Notes: generated by a model from the letters alone, not told the origin. A stretch of DNA of 64,000 bases from Zantedeschia hybrid cultivar (GCA_030544215.1 JARZZO010000011.1:9224001-9288000), one strand, 5' to 3'. Shown: positions 34,735 through 48,500, counted from the first letter of the stretch. Translations and numbers: made by a program.

Positions 34735-34991
34735 GCAGGCTTTGTAGTATTGCCTACCATCTGTTCGACGAAATGCCGATCTCAAGATGGAGGCTCGAGA
34801 ATGTGTGCGCATCCCCCTATTCCGTTGCCAAGAGTAGGTCTTCCGAACTCTCCTGGTTTATGGACAAGTTGTTTACACCTTTGCAGCCCCCCTTTCACTT
34901 GTTGAACTTTCATATTAGAATTGCTTACGAATCCCACCGACAAGTTTGGTTGGTTCCTTCGACACTCAGTGGCTACCAGTTATCTCTTTAA
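34735..34991 (+). pseudogene. Possible PPR-protein fragment
   Basis: One frame reads AYHLFDEMPISRW at about 34754-34792. 'A..LFDEMP' is the typical end of a PPR repeat in plant organelle RNA-binding proteins. Only this one motif is visible, followed by unrelated sequence to a stop, so it is at best a tiny fragment and could be chance. Confidence 0.2.
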
Positions 34992-34999
34992 TCTATATT

Positions 35000-36030
35000 T
35001 GCTATGCTCTATGTGTTTTGTGTTCTAACGGGGTATGATCTTAGCTACTATGATAGAATAGACTTGCTCTATTGCAAGAAATGTGTTTGGTGTTATAGTA
35101 TCTTACTGTACTGCTACAGGTTTTATGAATGAAAGTTTTCCTTCTTATATTAAAAAAAAAGTGACATTAGACAAAAGTGAATCTCACGGAGTTTGAGTAA
35201 TTTCTTTTTCAAAATTTTCAATCAAATGATTCAGTTCACTAAATATTTACAGATGAGAGAGAGAGAGAAAGAGAGAGAGCGCTTTGTAGATTTTCACAGG
35301 TTTTTGGACTAGCTATTTTGAGAATGCACTAGACTTTGTAAGTCTTTTATGTAGTTTTTTTTTTTTGACTTGCAACTTAAAGTTTCAATTAGAACTTCTT
35401 AAATTGGACAAAAATAATTATTAAGGAAAGGTTCACTTATACAACTAGAGAAAATTAATTTAATTACCCATGTAGTGTCCTTTATGTTGAAAATAAAAAC
35501 TAAAAGCAACTTATAACTAAAAGCTTACTAGACAACTTTTTTACTCTTAGGTTCCTAGATTCTCTACCAACTGATTTCAATTTGGACGGCTTAAAAATAA
35601 GTCAGCCTTTCATACAAGTCGACTGAAGGCCTATCATGTAAATAAATAAATATAAGAGAGATGTGTGATAATACCCATTCTTAACATCAAACTTAACACA
35701 ATGTACAGGGGGATAAAATGAGTACTAGAGTTTAAAATTTAAGTAGCTGACCTGTTTTACCATAGTAGGGACATTTTTATTTACTTGTGTTTTCTATGGC
35801 ATCATGAAAGAGTATTATTATATTATATTAATTTAATATAAGATGCATAGCGCATGCTGAATTTTCGTGTAGAGGGAGAGAGAGTCCCTTTCTAGGTTCT
35901 TTATATCATCATGAATAATGTCCAACTCTAGGATGTTAACTTCGTCCTTTAGTTAAGGAAAGAGAATAGAGATTTCGGAGGGGGAGAGAGAGAGAGATGA
36001 CCCAACAATGAATAGGAATCCGCCACATAT
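35000..36030. other. Intergenic, no gene recognised
   Basis: AT-rich with scattered GA runs (35257-35280, 35875-35890, 35980-35998). Confidence 0.5.
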
Positions 36031-36032
36031 AT

Positions 36033-36143
36033 GTTTGGACTGAATTCAGTTAGTACAGAGAAGAAAATGTTTTAAAAAGCTTCTTCATGTACTTTTCTCA
36101 TTCCTTCTCCTTTTTCTCTTTATACTGACTCAATTCAGTCTTA
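36033..36143. mobile_element. MITE, TTTAGACTGAACTC family, copy 2
   Basis: 'tttggactgaattcagttag' at the left pairs with the inverse of the right side 'ttaagactgaattgagtcag'. The sequence matches the family seen at 26561-26750 in the ends and the 'cagagaagaaa' that follows. Confidence 0.6.
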
Positions 36144-36579
36144 AGAGAGGAACCGCACTCCCCAACAATATACATCTTCCTGGTCCTAGAAGATAGTATC
36201 AGTGAGCAGATCCTTCCAATTGTCCAGACGTATAAAGAAGCTAAAACCTCACATGGACATGCCCCGACTGGTGCGGTGCATGTGAACGTGAAACCCAAGT
36301 CCAACTAGGGCGTCAGGCGAGCCTCCTTCCACAACGCGGAGGGCCCGCTGCCTCTACGTACGGAGCTGCCGACACAGAACATGTTAGGCCACTGTGGAAC
36401 CTTCCGACTCCCAAGTCCACAATTCCACCCTTCATTAGCAGGGCCATCAGAAATGAGATGGAAGCTGCTCTGCTTGAACACTAATAAGATCATTGGAATT
36501 TGGAACGATCGGTAGCCATCGCCTGACCATTTGTGAACAAGAGCCCTGGACATCTCCACATGCATGCATAGGCCCTGTC

Positions 36580-38590
36580 AAGACGTATGGATGGGTCTTC
36601 TGAGTTTTTGGGCCAACCGGGTTAGACCCGATGCATGGTCCGGATTTGGTATACCCGGATAAAGACCCGCTAGCTTACAGCCTTGGCTTTCACTTTAAAC
36701 ATAAAAATATGCCGACTGTGGTCGTATCAGATTCTACCACCTTAGTGAAAGTAGTGCTTAATTAGTGAACGATCGGCAATGACGTCACGGAAGGTGGCCT
36801 ATTGGATTGCTGAAGGGAGGAATCTATTATTTAAATTTTATATTGCATATACCCACTTACCGGTTACATCAAAAGATGCAGCCAATAAAATGAGAATTAC
36901 ACCCCAGATCTAATGCAGGGTTTTGTTTAAATATTCCACATTGAGATACGTGAGGTAATGAACGTGTGTGAACATTTTCCCGTTCGGATAGATTGCTTCA
37001 GTGTGCCCATTGACGGGACTCCCAGTGGGGATTGCCGGTTTCCTTCTTTTCTCTCGGTGAGGGTGACCGCCCATCCTGTCTAGACCTATTTCAACCGTCC
37101 GATCTTAAGGTCGGATTGGCCAAGACCGATCATTTTTTAAAAAGATTTTTTTTTTGCCAACCTCAAGGACCATCCGAGATCAATTAACACATCTGTACCA
37201 TTCAATTTTTGATCGAATGATTGCCAAAAAAAAATGTAGAGAAAAAGGAAAATCAGCTGTCCCCGCTACCTTAGGTGCATCACGGACACATGGGATGGAC
37301 AACGGGAATTGTGGGAGTCCCTTCAGTCGACCGAGAGGGTCCCATTGCGCTAGCAGAGAAATAACATCAACTGAAATGCGTAGGTGCACTATTATTTGGT
37401 AGGGATTGCAATTTTCAATGAGCAGTACTTAATTGGCTCTAAGCATTGAAAGAACATGTGCAAGAGCAATTAAGAGCAGGAAACAAGGCATTTTATTGCA
37501 TATGTTAAGGTCTCGTCAGATTAGACACCCTTCAAATTAAGCTGTTGTAATTGGAATGAGCTCGGCAACAGAGCTTGAAATATTCGTGACCCTTTTTATT
37601 ATCTAATGAATGACAATGCAATTTGAAATAAAGATGACTTATATATGAGCCGTCCCAACGAATGATTGGTTCATGTTTGAGCATGATGAATCACTTGCTT
37701 TCGAGTCTCCACTTGCTTCTCCAGTTCCATTATTATTCTTGACTAATTTTTAATTACCTTCACTCAGTAATGTCTTGTTTAAGAAATAATCATAGTAGTT
37801 TTATCCAAATTTAAATTGTGAATACGAACTCTAAAGATCGTGGTCCATCCTAGGTTAAAGAAAACAAGGACCCAGCTACCATGATAAATGAAGCTATTCA
37901 TCCATCTTGCTCCGTAGGGGTTCTAATGTCACAGCTTCAAAGCCACAAGGCAAACTGGGAGTGAGTACCCATGCCCATTTTTTTGAAACCTTACAAATAA
38001 AAATGGACAGGTTTCTTTTGGGAAGTAATGACCCTTTTGACACCTCTTCATTTGCAAAGAATTCTATATGTTTGACTTTTGAATAGGAAAAATAACCGAT
38101 CCACAGAGTTACTAATGCAATGTAATCTTTAGGTTCGACAATAATGATACCTATTTGATTCTTTTAATCAAGTGTAATAGAAAGAGCATTTTTGAAACGA
38201 TCAAAATAGATTAAGAAAAATGGTATGCTCTAGCATAATGTTAGAGGGCAAGCAACCTGGAATCAGTTTTGGGAACCACTGCTTCTTGAACGCAGATTGC
38301 CATGGTGGTCCGAGAAGCCGCCTTATAGAAGAAAGCAAACCATCCCCAACCCCAAGTAACAAGCATAGGCAATATAGTTTTCATTGTGGTGGGACAAGGC
38401 GCTTGAACTAACTCAATGCCAACAGCTACGGTGAGACAAATTGATGTAAGCATTATTTGAAATGATTGGGCCTGAGGCATCTGTAGGTGGCTTTTCAAGT
38501 TCGTCGTCAAATCCCTTTATTCGATATGAAAAAGCACAACCACCGGGAGATATCATAGTTCAGAACAAAGTAAGGGCAAGGGATGTGAGC
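36580..38590. other. Intergenic; weak 'gggactccc' inverted repeat
   Basis: 'ttgacgggactcccagtgg' near 37010 and 'ttgtgggagtcccttcagtcgaccgag' near 37308 are imperfectly inverted and resemble the MITE at 20624-20830. An 89-codon minus frame (38241-38510) with hydrophobic stretches was not recognised. No gene supported. Confidence 0.35.
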
Positions 38591-38595
38591 TTGTG

Positions 38596-38770
38596 AGGGC
38601 CCAATTGGTTTGATCAGATGGCTGTGCAGGGGGTGCAATATTTTTTTTAATTAAAATCTCAAGGAGAAGAGATAAACTTAAGGGGCCCATCTGCTAAAAA
38701 AAAGTTAAAATATTTTTTTTAAAAAAAAGGAATCATGCCACTGTGCAATCCGGCTGCATGCAGCAGGTAT
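38596..38770 (+). repeat. AT-rich dispersed repeat, copy 5 (3' fragment)
   Basis: 'attaaaatctcaaggagaagagataaacttaag' followed by T- and A-runs and 'gccactgtgcaatccggctgcatgcagcag' matches the 3' part and GC-richer end of copies 1 and 3. Confidence 0.45.
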
Positions 38771-38779
38771 TACTCATTG

Positions 38780-40850
38780 CCAATGATAAGGATGTTGAGG
38801 TGGATAGGATATACAACTTGGTAGAGCAGACTGAACGCATGCTGTGGAGACTGGACGTATATAGCTAGCCCCAGTTGACATTAAGGTTAGGAGAATAGCT
38901 TAGACAACTTGGACATCTCATTATCGCCATATTCTAACACTCGTTAACAGACGTGATATATTGATTAAAAAAAAAAAAAAAGAGTTAACCGGCGTGATCG
39001 AATTCAAGTGCAAGATTACAAAAGAACTCAAGAAAGGCCTAGATAGATGCAAGTCATTTTGAACCATTTACATAGACTTTCATGTGTTGCATTCTTCTAA
39101 TTAGTACACAACACGAATATTTGGTATGTTGCAAGAAGAAAGGGTGACGAGTATTTCCCTTAACGAGAAAGAAGAGGCTCAAAAAGATTTATAGAGTTGA
39201 CTCCAATGGACATCGTTTCACCTAGAATAAAATGGTTCGGTTTAGTTAGGAAAGATATGACCCTTCTAACCTTAAAAGAACAAGTGGCAAGATATGATTT
39301 AAGTAGTTTGCCCAAATAATTGAGATAAGGCTCTAGTGATGATGAAATGATTTCATTTGAAAATTATATGATTAATAATGATATTCTTTTTTGTTGGATC
39401 ACGATTTATTGGTGAAAAATATAATGATTATGATTTAGAAAAAAAAAAAAAGACTTACGTTACCCTTGTTTGATTTAGTTCCTTTCATGGCCTGATATGA
39501 AATGCGCCCCTTAAAAGTTCATCACCCGACTGTGTACATGTAGTGAGACCCACATTTCCAGAATCCAAGCTTTGAGCCAAAACCTGAGTGAATATTTGGA
39601 TCCTTGAGGCATACTTGATATAAATTATTCTAGTTAAAAAAGTAGAATTGCTTACTCCGCTTAACCCGATATAAGGTAAAAGATGTTTTAAACTAAAATA
39701 CCTTTTATTTTGGTATATGCAATCCGAGATATCTCATCCCTGAAAAGCTAACACCATTGTCAAAGTGACTTCATTTTGAAGGTCATATTCAGACGTACAC
39801 AACTAACCTCTTAAATAATCTCATATATGTAAAAAAAAGTCACTATATTATACATTTATGTAAAACCCTGTTGAACTTTCCTCTTATTCTTAAATAAACC
39901 GTAACGTATAAGTGATGTAAGTAATGATAGTCTTGATGGTAACGACTTATCCACCTATTACGAAGAAGGGTTTGTTTTACATATATGTATTCTACAGGAG
40001 ATTTTTAACATATAGGAGATTTTCCAAGGGTTATTCACTAAAAACCCAAAATAGAATGCCAACACCTTTTCACAAGAAACTGCACCAAAATTGATAAGAG
40101 GCTAGTTACAGAACACCCTCATTTTTTAAACACAACAGCAGATACGAACATATAATTTGTTTTTTCACTCAAGAGAGAAACATCTAACAACATAAGTTAC
40201 ATGGGGCCGCGTTTTTTCCCTACCTCTTAGGACATCCTCATTTTTTGCAGTCCAGTTTGAAAATCGGACAGCACATGTAAGCATATCAAACTTAAGTTTG
40301 ATGCCCTCTGTGTCAGCCAATTTAAAGAATACAGGGACAAGACGAGAATGGCAGAAGCAACAAAAAGGTTGGCATCACGACTCCCCAAAAGAAACTGTAA
40401 GAAAGAAATAATTCTTTGGCGCTTGTGCAGATTAAGTACCGGCCAACCAAAAATACCCCTCTTATGGAACCTGATTTTTGCAGGCAAATAAGAAATCATT
40501 TGGCGAACAGGCACACGCTGCCTGCATGTACAGCACCCTCGTTGGAACGATTTTAAATATTTGCTTAAGTCGAGCTATAGATCCAGAAGAAAGCAGTCCA
40601 AACAGCAACAAGATAAATCCATGTACATGTACCAATATAAGCACAATCAAAGACAAGGAGGCTGTCTAGCATCTTAACACCTATCTAGGATTTAAGAAAC
40701 AGGAAGTCTATCTAACGGTTTTCTTCAGCCACAAAACAAAGACAGCCGCTAGGACGTTTTTGGAAAGGCAGTTCATAGACCGGAAACAAATTAAGGCAAC
40801 AAGACAGTGAAAACAAAAAACAGACATTTGCTTCAGTCTATTGCCCAATA
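38780..40850. other. Intergenic and 3' flank of RPS9
   Basis: No further gene supported. The part nearest 40850 would be the 3' UTR of the minus-strand RPS9 gene. Confidence 0.45.
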
Positions 40851-40853
40851 TGT

Positions 40854-43800
40854 TCATTCCTCATCATCCTCGTCATCGTCACCTCCAGCTGCCTTCTTGG
40901 CAGCAGCTTTCATGTTCTTCCGCTTCACCCTCCCGGGACGACCACCACCAAGGGGGCTGGTTAGAGAGAAGTCAATGTGCTTTTGGGAATCGACCCTAAC
41001 CATAAATGAAGCGACATTCACCACTTGCCTCCCAACCCTGCACAGGAACAGCAAAATTCAATTGCTAGAGTCCTACAAATGAACAAAGACAGTGCACTGG
41101 ATCATTCCTAGCGAGAAACAAGCCATATATGAATGATGCACACGAAGAGAAGCATCTAACAAATGATCAAATATCAGAGCAGGCATTAAAAACAAAACAT
41201 TTTATGACAAGAACCTGAAGGACAGGTACAAGATTGTGTGTAATGTATGATACAAACATCTTATTGATGTATGACATAATTACAAACTACATAATAGCAT
41301 TATGTCCAGAAACCAGCAGGGACAAGACCACTGCATTAAACATAAAAAGAGCATTACTGATGTACAGTGTATTGCATACAAGATAACCTCACCACGCTCA
41401 AGGTGTTGACACATTGCTTGTAGCTTGAGTTCAGGGCAAAAAGCCCAAGTTAACTACTACAAGGATCAGCAATGTACACGAGTTTCCAAATCCAATGTAC
41501 ATTGCGATTAAAGAGGTAGGTTATGTAGGTAAAGGCCAAGCGAGATGACCAGGGGCCCATCTCAGCCTCGAATACCTAGGCAAGCATCCTCGCATTTGAG
41601 GTGGTGTTAGAAACTTGGAAAGCACTCTTCACAGGTAACAGATGGTCTTAGAAATCATGAAGAATAAGAAAAAAGTGGGAACATATAATGGAAAAAGTGT
41701 TGACAAAAAAAGTAACGAAAAAACTGCACTAGGCAATGCCAAAAGAGGCATTAGCTCCTTGCAAACAATTAAGAATGAATAGTATTATCATGTACTTACA
41801 AAAATACAAGTACCTGACATGGATAAAATAGGCATTATCTAAAAAAAGCAAGATAGCCTACCAGACACTCACAGATGTGAGTTAGGCAAATATGAGCTGA
41901 TGGCAGGGTGACAAGCCATTTTTTGCTTGCCTCATCACCTAGGCGACTGAGGTGAACACATTTAATAACATAGGTTCTAGGTGTTTCCTATAAGATACAG
42001 GCAGTATAAAAACACCAACGGCGCAGTCTTAAGAAGTGCCAATCTTCCTCACAGGAAATTTCTACAAGTCTTCAAAAAGTCGCATTCAGCTCAACACAGT
42101 AACATATGCAATGACAAGCTGTATAAAAACGTATGGGAAGGATAATCTACATTCTAGAAAGCAATAGGTCAAGGTGCAAGAAAACATACATTGGACCAGA
42201 AATTCCTTGTTTGTAGATATCAAAGATGGGAAGTTAATAATAGCATTTGGCTTGTGCACAACAGGATAACATTAGAGTCTGTAAGAAAGAAGTTCAACAC
42301 AAATGACTTGCAAAGCCTTTCTGTGGGTTATACAAGTAGTAAGATTGTACAATTGTTTGTGTGCCCAATTATTCATTCACCATAAATAACATGTAAAGAC
42401 TGACAAACTTCTATTTGACTTCAAGAACATGTCAAATTGTCAAATAAATCAAGGCTTACGAGAACCATTAACTCTTACGAGCCCCATTTTTGGCCCACTA
42501 CAAAGTGGGTCTGTTCAAGCATGGTCACACAGAAGGCCTGGATCAGCAAGCCCACAGGCATCAACCCAGCCTGTGACAAACTTTAAGGGCAATGAGATGC
42601 AGATTCAGACTCGGGCTAGACTTCAGACACTGAATCAGCTTCTTGGACCAAATATACTCAGCAGGTCAGCTCTGAGGTCCACATCAGATCTGACCTCCAA
42701 TAGACATGGATCCACCGCATTATCAAACCTCCTGAAGCTTTCAAAATTCCTAATGAAAAAATCATCATCAACTTTCTAGGAAACCTACACGCCTCTTTCT
42801 TATCAGATCTGACCTCCAATAGACATGGATCCACTGCATTATCAAACCTCCTGAAGCTTTCAAAATTTCTAATGAAAAAATCATCATCAACTTTCTAGGA
42901 AACCTACACGCCTCTTTCTTATATAAGGGGGTCCCCCAGGGAAGGAGCCAGCCAACAATTCTCCTCTGAGCTCAGCACGTTAGAGCTTGCAAACTCTTAC
43001 ATGTTCATTTCCATCAGACACCAAACTGACATGCATATCCAAGGGTTTTCCCTCCATGCATCCCAAGGAACCTCTGACCTCGTTGTTTGGTCCAAGCTTT
43101 TAGACCCTCTGCAACTGGTGGCAACTCCAGCTCCAACATCCACCTTGTCTACCATCTCATCCAGAAAGCTATCTCTACTCCGGTCCAAGTCCTTCGAACT
43201 AGGTTCCCGACATCTCAACATGAAGGTCAGGTGTCAGCTTGAGCAGCCTCATATACCTGCCTCGTGCCTACTTATGAGTAGGTATTGGTCCACACCAGCT
43301 CAGGTGACTTCTGCTACAACAAACTCCAATGACAAGAAATATGTTTTCACATGACATGTAGACACAAATGCATCTCCAAAGGCATAGAAGAGTTTTACTC
43401 TTTTCTCCCTCTACTCTCCTTTTCCTTTTTTTTCCTTTTTTGAAGATCATACTGGAACCAAAAAAGAACTCACTGGCAACTTGTCATTGCATTTGAATTG
43501 CGAGGTACCATTACGAGCACAAGATATATGTGTTATTCCATGAAATAACTCAAATTTCAAATCATTCACTTACTTGCTTCAACTATTAGTGTAATATCCA
43601 CATTCCACACATAAACTTGCCAGAATGGCTTATAAGTTACAATACAAGAGAATAGGGACCCCTACTGGAAAAATGAATAACAAAGATTACCCACAATCCA
43701 TTATTTCACTATAATCTTCCAGCCTATGTTCTGTAAATTCTTACCAAATTGAAAAGGAGCATAGAAGGAATTTTAAATTATTAAAAGCCCATAATAGAAG

Positions 43801-45155
43801 AAGAAAGACAACCGATGATTGATACATGAAACAGTAAGCCATAAAAGGAAAATTGATTCACCTACATGGAGACAATAGGCAAAATAATGCCTAGCATGAG
43901 GTCAAACCAAGACATCCAAAAAGCCCTTAAACAACGGATGCATGCCTAAAGCAAATAAATAACATATGTAGGAATAAGCCATGTAATCCTACCTTACATG
44001 GCGCTGCCTGATAAGCACACGGGCATGGTGGATTGACTTAGCCATTCCAGACTTGAACACAAGGGTCTGAAGACGGCGCTCGAGGAAGTTCTCCGTTGTC
44101 AAGGCCAAGACATAATCGAGCTTGTTCTGGCTCTCATCCAAGAGCCCATATCTGTTCATCCGACGAAGAAGGGCCTCACCTTCAAAGATCCGCTTCTCGT
44201 CCTTCTCATCAAGCTTGAGGAGCTCCTTGGCAGCATTGCGGATGCGGCTCAGTGCATACTGCACCCTCCAGAGCTCCCTCTTGCACCGCAGCCCATATTC
44301 TCCGACAAGCCTCAGCTCCTGATCCAGACGCTCCTTCTCATAAGGGCGCCGCGGCTTCTTGAAAGTTTTCCCATCTGGCAAGCAAAAGAAAGTAAACGAA
44401 AAAAAGATCCAAACTTTTAAAACCTGACAAATTTATATATAAACAAATCGCTTCATATGCACAAAAAACTCCCTGTCAATGTGTACGATAAGCTCACCAA
44501 GTGGATTCCAGTTATATTTAGCGAAATGTGATCAAACGAGACATCATAAGAAAGACCTCATCTCTAAACATGCAATCAGACACACAAAGCATTAATCCAA
44601 GTGCAGCAATTAGCGATCCCACAAAAGCACACACGATAATACTCCACAAGGCAAAGTCTTCTCCCCTTCCCGACACTGCGTTTATCAGTCCAGCAACTTG
44701 AAGCAAATGCCCTTGAAGCAAAACCAGTAAAAAAGGCTTCTGGGCTAAATATACAAATACCACCCATGTACACCACATTAGAAGGGCTAACAGCCTATTT
44801 CCATCACGAATCTGAGCGCAAAAAGATGAAATAGGCCTTGATCTCCATCGAAAACTTATAACCATCTCCACAAAGCGTCAAAATGTACGCCCCTTCCATG
44901 AATTATTATGAAAAAAAATAGAAACTGGCATTGGGAAACTTCCCCAGACCACAAAGTTCTATAACAACAGCAACAACAACAACCACTTGAGAGATCCCAA
45001 CAACAGATCCCTAAGTAACACAAAAAGAGAACCACGGAAACCACCACAAAAAAGGAGGGATTTCGGATCGTTCAGTTCGATGAGATCGAGATCAACAGGA
45101 CCAGAGAGAAAGAGAGAGAGAGAGTACAGTTGCGGTAGAACGAAACGTTCACCAT
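40854..45155 (-). CDS. RPS9: 40S ribosomal protein S9 (eS-uS4 family), 197 aa
   Basis: Component of the small cytosolic ribosomal subunit, bacterial uS4 homologue, binding 18S rRNA near the decoding region. Three exons on the minus strand: 45155-45128 (MVNVSFYRN plus one base), 44374-43993 (382 bp, YGKTFKKPRRPYEKERLDQE through RVLIRQRHV) and 41037-40854 (VGRQVVNVASFMVRV to the stop). Borders are GT/AG: donors gtactc and gtagga, acceptors gccag and tgcag. Introns are 753 and 2955 bp. The S4 RNA-binding domain covers about residues 107-170; the C-terminus is basic and then acidic (GGDDDEDDEE). Length equals the family norm and no stop or shift interrupts it. The start is fixed by the universally conserved V-N/H-V-S-F-Y-R-N-Y-G-K beginning. 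It looks like a functional gene. Confidence 0.96.
42685..42922. repeat. 119-bp tandem duplication in RPS9 intron 2
   Basis: The unit starting cagatctgacctccaataga at 42685 recurs at 42804 with only about two substitutions (ccaccgc/ccactgc and aattcct/aatttct), so the duplication is recent. Both units contain the same 'gaagctttcaaaatt' and 'acctacacgcctctttcttat'. The host frame (42429-42779) is not a recognised protein. Confidence 0.9.
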
Positions 45156-45183
45156 CGCCTCCCCCTCTTCTGCCTCCTCGCGG

Positions 45184-45235
45184 TGGCGGTGGCGGCGGCG
45201 GTGCTGGTGGCGGCGGCGGTGCTGGTGGCTGCCGC
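45184..45235. repeat. GGC/GGT-rich leader repeat of RPS9
   Basis: Two copies of 'ggtggcggcggcggtgct' in tandem; in the transcript this is a CCG/CCA-rich 5' leader 30-80 bases before the start codon. Confidence 0.7.
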
Positions 45236-45287
45236 GGCTGCCGGAACTCGGAAGGAGATGGGGGGAAAGAACGGCTACGATGACCTA

Positions 45288-45299
45288 AAACCCTAGTTT
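45288..45299 (-). promoter_or_regulatory. Telo-box (AAACCCTAGTTT) of RPS9
   Basis: AAACCCTAGTTT contains the AAACCCTA telo-box on both strands' reading (palindromic core), 130-145 bases upstream of the ATG. Telo-boxes are established elements of plant ribosomal-protein and translation-factor promoters. Confidence 0.7.
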
Positions 45300-45351
45300 G
45301 CTTATAACGGAGTGGAAGAGGCAACGGTCGCATCTCGGCCGTCCATTCTAG

Positions 45352-45460
45352 TGGGCTGATGGCGTTGGCATCCCGATGTGGGCCTTTCCAGCCACCGATC
45401 GTGGCCGTCACCTTCTTGCTGAATCTATATGGGCCGCTGGTATCGACCATTAGTGGCCCA
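45352..45460 (-). promoter_or_regulatory. Site II cluster of the RPS9 promoter
   Basis: Four TGGGCC/T words: 45352-45357 (TGGGCT), 45379-45384 (TGGGCC), 45430-45435 (TGGGCC) and 45455-45460 (inverse). Site II elements bind TCP-type factors and, with telo-boxes, drive ribosomal-protein genes in dividing plant cells. Position and combination fit the RPS9 gene on the minus strand. Confidence 0.7.
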
Positions 45461-45599
45461 ATCCTTTGGTGCGTGCCATGGAGCCGGCTTAGTCGTCTGA
45501 CCTCTCTCATTGGCAGCAGGCCAGTGGAGCTGACGTTAGTTTGGTGGGGTCGAAGTCTGCCCTTCTTCGCTGTTTCGAGAGAACATAAAAAGATCACCT

Positions 45600-48500
45600 A
45601 AACTAACTCTCGTGCTAGAATGCGATCAACACTCATGAATACTCTCATGCTAAAGTGTGGATCATTGTAAAATGGGAGTTGAGATCCTTTACTCTCTTGA
45701 ATACTCTGCTAAAATGTGAACAATATGTTGTGAAGTGGGAGTTGAAATCCTTTGTGCTCCTACGTCATAGTATGCCTCAGTATATATAGTCTAAAGATGA
45801 ATTTTATATTTTACCTATTTATCTAATTAAATGACTAATTCACTTTTGATTCTTATGAGTCGTAGCATACGGAGACAGAAGCTTCGAGGGACAGGAGATC
45901 TTGTTTAGAGGAGTACATCATGTGCCAATTGATACGAAGTCTTAGGACTAGGAAATCAAGGTTTCATATTATTATAGTTTAATTTTAAACTAATCAAGGT
46001 TTATCATGATCATTGATGGACTAGCCAAAAAAATGAAAAATGTTTATTACCGCCACGCAGTTGCAACAATGGGCCTTCTGACAAGAAAATTCTTACAAGT
46101 ATGTCGAGCTCGAGGTCCACCCAGATAGCATTCAAAGTTTGGATGGTAATTAAAGAAAGAAAGACTTGCATCCGTTCACAATCTAATAACTTGGATCTTA
46201 AGGGACATGATCGAACTGCTTCACCCATACAATTGTAGTAAATATTATAAAAAAACAACAAAGGAGACAGTAAAGATTTTTAATGAAGCTCCAATGTTTA
46301 AGTCAATGGGGTAGAGTAAAAGAAAAAAAGCAAAATAATCAAATGTAGAAGCAATGAATAATATCATAAATACATCAAAGATGTCTTTACAACTTCTCGT
46401 TATATATATTTTTTGGGATATGGCACGGTGGAAAAAGTGGAAAATTAATTTTTGCATGCATATTTCTATTTTCGTACAAAGTGATAGATCCGCCTAACAA
46501 CCAGATGACCAACCATATGACCTTTCTTGTTTTGCTTTTCAACAGGAATGTGACTCAAACGTCCATCCTCCTCATTTGGGAAGGCAGGGAGCATTCACTG
46601 TCACTGAAATATAACTTCTATTCATATATGAGACATTATCTAAAGAAGAGTTGATAGAAGTCTTCTTCAATACTCATTGGGTAAGGTAAAATAAGAAGAT
46701 GAATAGAATTATCAAATACAATGGTGACGTTAAAGTAACACTAGAAATATAGCATAGGCACATTCGAGAATTTCATATAGAAATGAACATAGCATTGTCC
46801 TTTGACAACATGCTAATGTAAAGAAGTTCCCCATGTCTCATTTCTTTTCATATGTTTTACCTCATTTTATGACATCCTTGTTATCATGATATTAGTTTTA
46901 TTATATCTCTATAAACACCATTTTTTCTCCCTATAGAGGAGGACCATGTATTTTGTTTAAGATGTCCAAGGGCATAGTGCAAAAGTCTTGAGACTTCAAA
47001 TCTTATTTGTATATATTATTCTAGGATAAATAAATGTGAAAGTATTTAAATTAGAAAAGATAATGTGTAAACATGAGACCTTTTTTTGTCAAAAATATTT
47101 ACAGAGCCTTTCTAGTCAAAGAGTGTTCAATATAACATTTTAAACAATGTTCCTCCATAGTAGGAGATTTTTCTACAGTACTGTTATAGTTCTTCCTTCT
47201 TCAGATGATCATTCCAAATTTGGAGGACTCACTATAAGGAACAATATTATCTCCACATGTCCAGCTATCTGGCTGGAGTACTCAGGCATAGGCCTTTATA
47301 AACTCATGAGATAAATTTCTTTTCTTAAACAATTGTTAGAAAGTGGAACAACTGGTTATTTAATTATTGGTATTAAAATATTCTTTGGCAACTAAAACAT
47401 TTAGACTTAACCCATTTGTTAACGCTAAATCCTCAAAATTTTGAAGAAAGAAGTATTAGATTCTCTCACAATCTTTAAAATGTTAGATTATAGGAAAATC
47501 TAAATAAGGTGAAATGGGTGAACAAGAAAGCACCATGTCATTGGTGCATTAGTCTAAGGAACTTTAAATACTCCAAAAAGTATAATTATAATACTAGAAT
47601 TTCATTTGACAACACTATTTTTTGTTCTAATTTTTTTACCATATATTCTACCTTTATCCACAAAATGTAAAAACAATAGTATTAACAAACATAGCCTTAT
47701 AATGTTTGATTCAAGAGCAATTATCAAGTAATTTCTATTTGACTCATTCCATCATACAAAAGATGCGTTAGATATCTCAACTTAATGTTAAAAATATATC
47801 TCACTTTTATGTTAATTTTTTTGTATTTGTTTCTTGTCAAACAAAAAAAAATGAAGAATGACATTTACTATGCACGGACAAACATTTTGCTTCACATTTA
47901 TCTTATCACCAAATAAGGTCTAACCAATCTTTTTAATAGCACGTTAATGATATTGAAAACTGACATAAGTTGTCTTTTTAATGATATGTTAATGATTTTA
48001 AAAAGTGAAATAAGTTGTCTTTTTAATGACACATTAATGATATCGAAAAGTGACATATGTCGATTTTTGGTATATAACATTTGATTTAAGAATCTCATAT
48101 CTTCATCCTTATATTTTAAATGCTAATGTAGACTTCAATGAGCTTTGTTGTAAGACTCTTCATTGACCATATTTTGATTGTCAATTAAAATTTTTTCATT
48201 CATGTTACTTTTAACTATGAAATTTACTACTTTAAGAAAATAAATGAAGATAACTTTAAGAGATGGAGTCTTTTACCACACACATTTGACTAGTATGAGT
48301 TTAACATGTGTCAAGTTGGGGACTACAAAAGGTAGATGTGGTATATATATAACAAAAGAAAAAAAGAAGAGTAAAAAATTATATTGCACTGAACAATTAT
48401 TATACAAAAATAAAGTAATATATGAATATTATAAAGATTTAGATCTTTTTTTTTTAGAATATTTCAAACAACTATCAAAATTAGAATGGAAACTTGCAAT

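Noticed and set aside
38241..38510. 89-codon minus frame with hydrophobic stretches
   Set aside because: Not recognised as a membrane protein family; no supporting exons nearby.
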